The notes below the pieces were generated by a model, which made no database searches, was not told where the DNA came from, and saw only the letters and a program-made list of their open reading frames with translations. A program made the translations under genes and the position numbers. A DNA stretch of 8,835 bases from Clostridia bacterium (GTDB lineage: Bacteria; Bacillota; Clostridia; Oscillospirales; Acutalibacteraceae): the NCBI GenBank assembly GCA_900755895.1, contig CAAEIG010000130.1:1-8835 (forward strand), in the 5' to 3' direction. Positions 1 through 5,424 of this stretch are shown piece by piece. Within the stretch, counting starts at the first letter, position 1. Each line of letters starts with the position of its first letter.

Positions 1-1
1 G

Positions 2-40
2 AAGGGCTTGCCGCCTGCAATTCACAGACAACAAGCCCTT
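2..40. terminator. Inverted repeat downstream of lysR, possible terminator
   Basis: AAGGGCTTG at 2-10 is perfectly complementary to CAAGCCCTT at 32-40, giving a 9-bp stem with a 21-nt loop. It lies beyond the 3' end of the minus-strand lysR gene. It may end that transcript, or one entering from the left on the plus strand. On the plus strand the nearest T-run (57-61) is about 17 nt past the stem. On the minus strand the bases after the stem are outside the window. Terminator function is therefore only plausible. Confidence 0.4.
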
Positions 41-176
41 TCGGCTGCTTAAACAATTTTTACTTTCAAATATTGTCTAACTTTTGGGGGTCACTTCACG
101 CAGGGACTGGGTGTTTTTTCAAAGGAGGAGATTACAACAGACGCACTATGCCTCCAAGAATGCAGAGAAAACGTAA

Positions 177-1076
177 TCAGCCATAAAAATCCTCTGGTTG
201 GTTTTGGAAGTTTTGACATAGGTGGATGAAGGTTTGGAAAGCAGGAAATTGGTACTTGCTCTTGTGGTAGACCAAAGAAAAGTCTCGGATCATATGGATG
301 CCCTCAATGGGAATCGCGCGGATAATTCCCTTCTCCTGCTCCTCACGGATATATCGAGCGGAGAGGACAGACAGTCCATAGCCGCCAATGACGGCAGCCT
401 TGATGGTTTCCAGGTTATTGCAGGTCCACTTTTCTCTCACTTTAACGTTTCCCTGGGACAAATAGGACTCAAAAATTTTCCTGGTCTTGCTGGTGGGTTC
501 CCGCATAACAAAATCCTGGCCATCCAAATCTTCCAATTTTACCTGCGTGCGGCTGGCAAAAGGATGGTAGGGAGAGCAAACTAGAAAAAGCTCATCTTTT
601 AAAATGGACTCTACTACTAGATCGGGGCTTTTTACTGACCCCTCGACCAGGGACAGATCCAGTTCCCCCTGCAGTAATTGCTTCTCCAGCAGAGGGGTCC
701 GATCTACTACCACTTTAGTAGTAACATCTGGACACTCAGTGTCTAGGGCACGGAACAGTTGAGGCAGGATGGTAGCTCCGATGGTGAAGGTGGCTCCCAC
801 CCGTAGAATCTGCTGATCAGTCATATGTTCCATATACTTGTCCATCTCATCATAGGCCAAAATTACTTTGGAGGCTAGGCTGTAGAATTCCTTTCCTGCC
901 TCTGTGAGGTACAACCGTTTGGACAGGCGGTCAAACAGACGGGTTTGATAGTAATTTTCAAGGTCGGAGATAGCCTGACTGATAGAGGACTGGGAGATGT
1001 ACATACGAGAGGCGGCCTCACTCATTTTGCCGCAGTTTACCACTTCAACAAAAATCCGCAAATGGCGCAGTGTCAT
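177..1076 (-). CDS. LysR-family transcriptional regulator
   Basis: A complete 299-residue LysR-type regulator, the usual length for the family. An N-terminal winged helix-turn-helix (about residues 3-60, with the AASRMYISQSSISQAI recognition region near 21-36 and LFDR at 47-50) is followed by a linker helix. The effector domain runs from about residue 91 (LRVGATFTIG) to 270. It contains an MREPTSKTR segment (191-199) resembling the REPGSGTR ligand-pocket motif of the CysL/YeiE/CbbR-like branch. The CAT at 1074-1076 is chosen as the start because GGAGGG (minus strand, 1084-1089) lies 7 nt ahead of it. The stop is TGA at 177-179. The gene is transcribed divergently from the hydrolase/TRAP operon, the classic arrangement for a LysR protein controlling its neighbour in response to a pathway metabolite. 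Its codon use is more AT-rich than the enzyme genes. Effector and target are not determined by sequence. Confidence 0.93.
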   Translation of the reverse strand: MTLRHLRIFVEVVNCGKMSEAASRMYISQSSISQAISDLENYYQTRLFDRLSKRLYLTEAGKEFYSLASKVILAYDEMDKYMEHMTDQQILRVGATFTIGATILPQLFRALDTECPDVTTKVVVDRTPLLEKQLLQGELDLSLVEGSVKSPDLVVESILKDELFLVCSPYHPFASRTQVKLEDLDGQDFVMREPTSKTRKIFESYLSQGNVKVREKWTCNNLETIKAAVIGGYGLSVLSARYIREEQEKGIIRAIPIEGIHMIRDFSLVYHKSKYQFPAFQTFIHLCQNFQNQPEDFYG

Positions 1077-1133
1077 CGTTCAGCCCTCCAAAAATATGGC
1101 AATTTTGCAAAAAAAGAAAATACTTGCTCTTGT

Positions 1134-1162
1134 ATTATAGACTTATTGCCCAAAAAAATCAA
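1134..1162 (-). promoter_or_regulatory. Sigma-70-type promoter of lysR
   Basis: Read on the minus strand, TTGATT (1157-1162) is followed after exactly 17 bases by a perfect TATAAT (1134-1139). Transcription would start near 1127 and give a leader of about 50 nt before the lysR start codon. It is the best sigma-70 match in the intergenic region. Confidence 0.7.
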
Positions 1163-1194
1163 GAAAATTTTGGAGTATTACGAAATCAATTATG

Positions 1195-1208
1195 TACTTC
1201 TTCAAGTA
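1195..1208. promoter_or_regulatory. Palindrome TACTT-N4-AAGTA, candidate LysR operator
   Basis: TACTT (1195-1199) and AAGTA (1204-1208) form a perfect 5-bp inverted repeat around CTTC. It sits just upstream of the P1 -35 box, centred about 50 bp before the predicted start point, where LysR regulators commonly bind. The span between the outer T and A is 12 rather than the usual 11 bases, so it is not an exact T-N11-A box. AGTATT recurs at 1174-1179 and 1205-1210, 31 bp apart, about three helical turns. Confidence 0.4.
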
Positions 1209-1215
1209 TTTCTGA

Positions 1216-1244
1216 TTTACTAAAGTTTTGTTTTGATGTAAAAT
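1216..1244 (+). promoter_or_regulatory. Promoter P1 of the hydrolase-TRAP operon
   Basis: TTTACT (1216-1221) and TAAAAT (1239-1244) are separated by exactly 17 bases, a reasonable sigma-70 promoter with a predicted start near 1251. The -35 box lies inside a 14-base block (1210-1223) that reappears at promoter P2 (5308-5321) with one mismatch and the same 29-base distance to the -10. This repetition is the strongest evidence that both are real. The weak -35 fits a promoter that needs an activator. Confidence 0.6.
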
Positions 1245-1250
1245 GCGGAT

Positions 1251-1445
1251 AAAGTAAGAAAGCAGACCAAGAAAAAATTCGGCAGATCGCACAAAAGAGA
1301 GGAGGGTGTGCTGAAGTGGCGTAGGGCGCGGCCTAAGGGAAGCGCCCTTTACACGCTGGATTCAGGTGCGGAACCGGAGATGCGAGCCTCTGAGAAGGGG
1401 GTCTCTTCTAGAGGGAGGCATACATCTGAAAAGGGAGGAGACAAT
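1251..1445 (+). promoter_or_regulatory. Long structured 5' leader of the hydrolase mRNA
   Basis: About 195 nt separate the predicted P1 start point from the hydrolase start codon. Two hairpins are visible. The first pairs AGGGCGC (1323-1329) with GCGCCCT (1342-1348), followed by TTT and then mixed sequence. The second pairs CCTCT-g-AGAAG (1387-1397, one bulged G) with CTTCTAGAGG (1405-1414) around a 7-nt loop. I recognise no known riboswitch class. Either hairpin could attenuate transcription or influence translation, but the true ribosome binding site (1433-1440) lies outside both stems. Confidence 0.35.
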
Positions 1446-2213
1446 ATGTGGACCATTACCCCGTTGAAATTAGGAATTACAACTGTTTGGCGCGGTGGCT
1501 TCATTATGAAGCAGGGACCCACTGCCAGCGAGCGGTTTGAGGTCCCCCATGTGGCCTTTTTGCTGAAGAATCTGGAGGATGGACGCTATGTTCTGGTGGA
1601 TACCGGAATCACCGGTGACCTGGAGCTGAGCTCACAGCGCCACAATCCGGTGCGCCGTGACCCGGATCAGTATCTGATCCCTGCCCTGGCCAAGCATGGG
1701 GTGAAGCCGGAGGAGATCGACAAGGTGATCCTCACCCATCTGCACTGGGACCACGCCAAAGGAGTGCTGGAGCTGCCCAAGACGGTGCCGGTCTATGTTC
1801 AGCGCACTGAGCTTATGTATGCCATGGACCCCTGTCCGCCGGATGCCAAGCACTATGAGACCAATGTGAAAGACGAGATTCCTTACTTTCTGCAGTACTT
1901 CCATCAGCTCCGCCTGCTCGACGGGGAGCAGACCCTGGAGGACGGCCTGTGGGTCACCCCGCTGCCCGGGCACTCCCCCGGCTCCCAGGGCGTGGTGGTG
2001 GACACCCCCCAGGGAACCTATGTGATGACCGGGGATCTTATCAACTGCATGGAGAATTGGACCGAGCGGATTCCCGCCGGAATCTGCCACAGTCTGGACG
2101 ACTACTACCGCTCCTTTGCCAAGCTGGAGAAGCTGGAAAAGCAGGGGGCAAAAATTCTCCCGGGACACGATTTTGTAGTGTTCGATCTGTTCCCGGACAA
2201 GGCGGTTTCGTGA
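1446..2213 (+). CDS. MBL-fold metallo-hydrolase, lactonase (AHL-lactonase-like) type
   Basis: A 255-residue metallo-beta-lactamase-fold hydrolase, a size typical of the N-acyl-homoserine-lactonase-like family. The full set of metal-binding elements is present: H98-x-H100-x-D102-H103 in THLHWDHAKG, H176 in PGHSPGS, D197 in TGD and H241 in PGHD. The fold opens with a VDTG strand at 51-54. There is no signal peptide, so it acts in the cytoplasm. The ATG at 1446 is chosen because AAGGGAGGAG ends at 1440, five bases ahead. The reading frame is open to a GTG at 1308, but that site has only 1-2 nt between its SD and start and would add a 46-residue tail that looks non-homologous. It is the first gene of the TRAP operon, 33 nt before dctP. 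Opening of a lactone form of the imported acid is a reasonable guess. Quorum-signal degradation is possible but less suited to the context. Confidence 0.88.
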   Translation: MWTITPLKLGITTVWRGGFIMKQGPTASERFEVPHVAFLLKNLEDGRYVLVDTGITGDLELSSQRHNPVRRDPDQYLIPALAKHGVKPEEIDKVILTHLHWDHAKGVLELPKTVPVYVQRTELMYAMDPCPPDAKHYETNVKDEIPYFLQYFHQLRLLDGEQTLEDGLWVTPLPGHSPGSQGVVVDTPQGTYVMTGDLINCMENWTERIPAGICHSLDDYYRSFAKLEKLEKQGAKILPGHDFVVFDLFPDKAVS

Positions 2214-2246
2214 CAGAAAAAATATTTGAAAGGGAGGAACGTGATC

Positions 2247-3266
2247 GTGAAGAGAAAAAAGTGGAATACGGCGGTAGGCGGGCTTCTGGCAGCCGCTATG
2301 TGCTGTGGACTGTGTCTGTCTGGATGCAGTTCCGATGACACCATTGTCCTGCGCTTTGCGGACACCTCTGTGGATGGGGAACCAGATGCAGAGGGAAATA
2401 AGTACTTCGCTCAGCTGGTGGAGGAGCGCACCGACGGCCGAGTTCGGGTGGAATACTATAACAATGGCATGTTGGGGGCGGATAAAATCATCACCCAGGC
2501 TGCGATTGTGGGTACATTGGATATGGCCAAATGCTCTGCCGGCAACTTCACCGAGTACTCCGACGTTCTGAATTTTACAGAGCTTCCAGGTATTTTCCAG
2601 GATGTAGCTCACGCCCGTCGGGTATTTCAGAATGAAGAGATCCGTACAGAACTTACCGAGGCAATTCGGGAGGACACCGGCTTAACCGTCATCATGTACG
2701 ACATAGACTCCGGTGCTCCCCGGGTGGTGGGGACGACATCAAAAGAAGTTCGCGTCCCGGAGGATATGAAAGGCCTGTCTTTCCGGACGACCGGTTCGCC
2801 TCTGGAAAATGCCCTGTACGCGCATTTGGGGGTTAACGCCGTTACAGTCGACTTCTCGGAGCTGTATACCGCCCTGCAGCAAAACCTAATCAACGGAATT
2901 TATCTCCAGGCCAGCTGGATTGACAGCAGCAAGCTTCAGGAGAATCTGGATTATATCACCCCTACCGATGTGACCTATGCAATTTCTGTAAAGGCCATGA
3001 GTTCGGACGCAGTGGAAAAGCTGGGGCCGGAGCTTCTGGGGATTGTGATGGAATGCGGCGAGGAGGCCGAAGCCTATAAGGATGGTCTCTGGGATGCCTG
3101 GAACGAGGAAGTTTATGAACGTATTTCGGAGTCCTCTGAAATTGTGGAACTCACAGAAGAAGAACGGGCGCTTTGGTGGGAGTCTACCCAGGTGCTCTGG
3201 GACGATTTTGTGGGAAAATCTATCTCTCAGGAATTGGTAGATAAAATTACCGCATTAGAAAACTGA
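2247..3266 (+). CDS. dctP: TRAP transporter solute-binding lipoprotein, DctP family
   Basis: A 339-residue extracytoplasmic solute receptor of the tripartite TRAP type. The N-terminus is a lipoprotein signal: MKRKKW, a hydrophobic stretch (about 9-23), then the lipobox LSGC with Cys27 as the lipidated residue, which anchors the receptor to the membrane as expected in a Gram-positive cell. The mature part has the family's landmarks: FAQLVEERTDGRVRVE (54-69), NNGMLG (72-77), and GLSFRTTGSP (177-186), whose Arg180 corresponds to the arginine that usually clamps the ligand carboxylate. The FSELYTALQQ helix is at 203-212. Two GTG codons follow the SD (GGGAGG, 2232-2237). The second, at 2247, is preferred because its spacing is 9 nt, against 3 nt for the GTG at 2241. 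The usual DGQENP after the FSELYTALQ helix is NGIYLQ here, so substrate preference may be atypical. The substrate is probably an organic or sugar acid. Confidence 0.9.
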   Translation: MKRKKWNTAVGGLLAAAMCCGLCLSGCSSDDTIVLRFADTSVDGEPDAEGNKYFAQLVEERTDGRVRVEYYNNGMLGADKIITQAAIVGTLDMAKCSAGNFTEYSDVLNFTELPGIFQDVAHARRVFQNEEIRTELTEAIREDTGLTVIMYDIDSGAPRVVGTTSKEVRVPEDMKGLSFRTTGSPLENALYAHLGVNAVTVDFSELYTALQQNLINGIYLQASWIDSSKLQENLDYITPTDVTYAISVKAMSSDAVEKLGPELLGIVMECGEEAEAYKDGLWDAWNEEVYERISESSEIVELTEEERALWWESTQVLWDDFVGKSISQELVDKITALEN

Positions 3267-3295
3267 GCGGATTCAGAACATGAGGAGGGATATTT

Positions 3296-3820
3296 ATGCA
3301 GGCACTGTGCCGTTTTGTTGGTAAGATCAGCAACATCTGCGGAAAAATTGGCGAAGTCATGTCTATTATTCTGATGTTGATGATCTTCGGCTCCATTTTG
3401 GTCGGCGTTTTCTCCCGCACCTTTACGGATTGGGGGCTGTTGTGGCCGGAAGAGGTCGCCCGCTTTAGTATGGTGGCTAGTATGTTCATCGGCGGTAGCG
3501 TGGCCATGAAGAAGTTTGAGCTGACCCGCTTTGACTTTTTTATGAATCGCGGCAAGAAGCGCGGCGGTACTTTTTACCGCACCATTGTTTATATTTTAGA
3601 GCTTGTTTTTGTCAGTTGCTTTGTGTACTGCGGATTCCGCGCACTGCCCGCGTATACAATGTTCCGGGCTGTGGGCCTTCCCATTACCTTGGTGGTGCCC
3701 GCAGGTGGTATGGTGCTGGGCGGGGCATTTATGCTGATCCATCTGATTAATCAGATTCTGCATCAACTGAACTGCTTGGTGCTCAATCAGCCGGACATGC
3801 CGGCGGAGAAGGAGGTATAA
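3296..3820 (+). CDS. dctQ: TRAP transporter small permease, DctQ family
   Basis: A 174-residue membrane protein with four predicted transmembrane helices (about 21-41, 53-71, 96-117 and 127-150), the standard DctQ topology. The sequence LLWPEEVARF (48-57) between helices 1 and 2 is the characteristic W-x-E-E-x-x-R signature of this family. It is the non-transporting scaffold subunit that pairs with DctM. The ATG at 3296 follows GAGGAGGGA (3282-3290) at normal spacing. It lies 29 nt after dctP, and its stop is only 4 nt before the dctM start. The dctM ribosome binding site (GGAGGT, 3811-3816) is inside its last codons, which suggests translational coupling. Confidence 0.9.
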   Translation: MQALCRFVGKISNICGKIGEVMSIILMLMIFGSILVGVFSRTFTDWGLLWPEEVARFSMVASMFIGGSVAMKKFELTRFDFFMNRGKKRGGTFYRTIVYILELVFVSCFVYCGFRALPAYTMFRAVGLPITLVVPAGGMVLGGAFMLIHLINQILHQLNCLVLNQPDMPAEKEV

Positions 3821-3824
3821 CGTT

Positions 3825-5114
3825 ATGAGTCTGGGTATTGCACTTGTTCCCCTGATGTTCTTCTTCATGTTCCTGGGTGTCAACGTCGCCTTTGGCATCG
3901 GCATGGCGGTGGTCAGCGGCGTGGTATTTTGGAATGAAATCCCTATGATGATTATTTTCCAGCAGTATTATCAGGGCATTGACAGCTACGCATATTTAGC
4001 CATTGCGCTGTTTATGTTCGGTGGCGCCCTTATGATGGAACTGGGGCTGGTCAACGATATTGTGGCTTTTGCGCGGGTACTGGTAGGTCACCTGCGGGCT
4101 TCTCTGGCCTATGTGAACATTGTGGCCAACGTGTTTTTTTCGGCCATCTCCGGTTCAGCTGTGGCCGATATGACGGCGATTGGTAAAATGCTGATTCCTA
4201 AAATGGACGAGGAAGGGTATGATACCGACTTTTCTGTAGGTCTGACAGCTGCAGCTTCTGTAATTGGCCCTATCATCCCCCCCAGCATCCCTATGGTAAT
4301 TTACGCCTCCAGCATGGGAATGTCGGTAGGTGCTATGTTCGTAGGAGGTGTACTCCCTGGAATTATGCTGGGGGTCTCCCTGGCGATTGTCTCCTATGTC
4401 ATTTGCAAAAAGAAAGGTTACGGCATTGTCAACACGGAAAAGGTCTCTCTAGGGGAGAAGGGCAAGATTGTGATTAAGGCCCTCCCGGCCCTGATGAGCC
4501 CCGTGATTGTGCTGGGCGGTATCTTCTCCGGCCTGTTTACCCCCACCGAGTCCGCTGCCATCGTCTGCCTGTATGCTCTGCTACTGGGCGGCATCTACTA
4601 TAAGACGCTGACAGTAAACAACTTCCTGAAATGCACCCTAGAGGCTATGGTCAGCTCTGCGGCTATCTACCTGATCATCGGGGTGTCCAAGCCTTTCAGC
4701 TGGCTGGTGGCCATGACCCATCTGGCGGATACCATTACGATGGCGGTGGAGTCCATCACCACAAGTCCCTATGTGTACCTGCTCATCCTGAACATCATCC
4801 TGCTGATCCTGGGCTGCCTGATGGAGGCGTCCTGCTGCATCCTGATCTTTGCCCCCCTGCTGGTGCCCATCGCCCTGGACCTGGGCTGCAACCCGCTTCA
4901 CGTAGCAGTTATCTTCGTGCTGAACCTGATGATGGGCGTAGCGACTCCTCCTTTTGGCCTGTCCCTGTTCATTGGCGCGAACATCACAAAACGGCCTATG
5001 TTGGCAATTTTTAAGGGAGTTATACCATTTATCATAGCAGAAATCATTGTCTTGTTTATCTGTACCTATGTACCGCTCTTTGTCACTGGCCTGCCCGCCC
5101 TCTTCGGCTATTAG
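3825..5114 (+). CDS. dctM: TRAP transporter large permease, DctM family
   Basis: A complete 429-residue DctM, the sodium-coupled transport subunit, with about 11-12 hydrophobic segments along its whole length. Conserved family motifs are readable: SGSAVADMTAIGKMLIPKM (109-127), GPIIPPSIPMVIYAS (148-162), TPTESAA (239-245) and GVATPPFGLSLF (371-382). The ATG at 3825 has GGAGGT 8 nt upstream. With DctP and DctQ it forms a full transporter, and it is the last gene before the terminator at 5175-5222. By eye, the segment around 4480-4980 is distinctly richer in C/G third positions than the start and end of the gene. Confidence 0.94.
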   Translation: MSLGIALVPLMFFFMFLGVNVAFGIGMAVVSGVVFWNEIPMMIIFQQYYQGIDSYAYLAIALFMFGGALMMELGLVNDIVAFARVLVGHLRASLAYVNIVANVFFSAISGSAVADMTAIGKMLIPKMDEEGYDTDFSVGLTAAASVIGPIIPPSIPMVIYASSMGMSVGAMFVGGVLPGIMLGVSLAIVSYVICKKKGYGIVNTEKVSLGEKGKIVIKALPALMSPVIVLGGIFSGLFTPTESAAIVCLYALLLGGIYYKTLTVNNFLKCTLEAMVSSAAIYLIIGVSKPFSWLVAMTHLADTITMAVESITTSPYVYLLILNIILLILGCLMEASCCILIFAPLLVPIALDLGCNPLHVAVIFVLNLMMGVATPPFGLSLFIGANITKRPMLAIFKGVIPFIIAEIIVLFICTYVPLFVTGLPALFGY

Positions 5115-5174
5115 AGCGTTCCGCCGAAAGAACCATTTCCCTGGGGCAGTATAGGAACGCCGGACGGAACCTTA

Positions 5175-5222
5175 GAGGGGTGGAGCCTTGCCGAAAGTCG
5201 ACTCCACTCCTCCTTTCTATTT
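5175..5222 (+). terminator. Rho-independent terminator after the TRAP operon
   Basis: GAGGGGTGGAG (5175-5185) pairs with CTCCACTCCTC (5202-5212) over 11 bp including one G-U pair, with a 16-nt loop. The pyrimidine-rich tail CTTTCTATTT (5213-5222) follows directly. It lies 61 nt after the dctM stop. The tail is interrupted by C and A, so termination may be incomplete, allowing some read-through into the next operon. Confidence 0.65.
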
Positions 5223-5313
5223 GCGACAATTGAAAGGAATTAAATAAAGATAAAAGAAGAAATTGGATATTATTCATTATAAAATACTAATGAACATAAT
5301 CATATAATTCTGC

Positions 5314-5342
5314 TTTACTAATAAATGAAGCGGGAGTACAAT
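5314..5342 (+). promoter_or_regulatory. Promoter P2 of the enzyme operon
   Basis: TTTACT (5314-5319) and TACAAT (5337-5342) are 17 bases apart, predicting a start near 5349 and a leader of about 75 nt. The -35 hexamer and spacing match P1 exactly. The surrounding block TTCTGNTTTACTAA (5308-5321) is shared with P1 at 13 of 14 positions. A perfect TATAAT at 5303-5308 lacks a usable -35 at normal spacing, so P2 as given is preferred. Confidence 0.6.
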
Positions 5343-5358
5343 ATAGACAACAAAGGGA

Positions 5359-5377
5359 AAAGCAAAGCGTTTGTTTT
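5359..5377. promoter_or_regulatory. Possible operator, cre-like imperfect palindrome
   Basis: AAAgCAAA (5359-5366) and TTTGtTTT (5370-5377) form an imperfect inverted repeat around GCG. One pair is mismatched. It falls about 10-30 bases downstream of the predicted P2 start, where a bound repressor could block transcription. It has the CG centre and AAA/TTT flanks of a CcpA site but only a weak match to the consensus, so this is tentative. Confidence 0.22.
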
Positions 5378-5424
5378 TAGCAAGAGTTTCAAAAATCCAT
5401 GTTTTCAGTTTAAGGAGGTACCAC

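Larger units (their letters stand above)
5115..5424 (+). other. 310-base intergenic region between the TRAP and enzyme operons
   Basis: No protein gene is supported here. The first part (5115-5222) is GC-richer and structured: GCGTTCC (5116-5122) is perfectly complementary to GGAACGC (5154-5160), and the terminator stem follows. GCCGAAAG occurs twice (5123-5130 and 5190-5197). From 5223 the sequence becomes strongly AT-rich and contains promoter P2, a possible cre-like palindrome and the ribosome binding site of the enolase-superfamily gene (AAGGAGGT, 5412-5419). Confidence 0.7.

Noticed and set aside
945..1252. Small plus-strand frames at 945-1223 and 1070-1252
   Set aside because: They overlap the start of lysR and its promoter region, lack convincing ribosome binding sites, and encode AT-driven sequence without a recognisable domain.
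1308..1445. N-terminal extension of the hydrolase from GTG 1308
   Set aside because: The SD-to-start distance is only 1-2 nt. The extra 46 residues fit no MBL domain, and a strong SD precedes the ATG at 1446.
1632..2612. Minus-strand open frame (326 codons) across the hydrolase/dctP boundary
   Set aside because: It spans two well-supported plus-strand genes and their spacer and shows no recognisable domain.
5303..5308. Perfect TATAAT as the -10 of the enzyme operon
   Set aside because: At 16-18 bases upstream there is only A/T-rich sequence unlike a -35. The TTTACT-17-TACAAT pair is better and is mirrored at P1.
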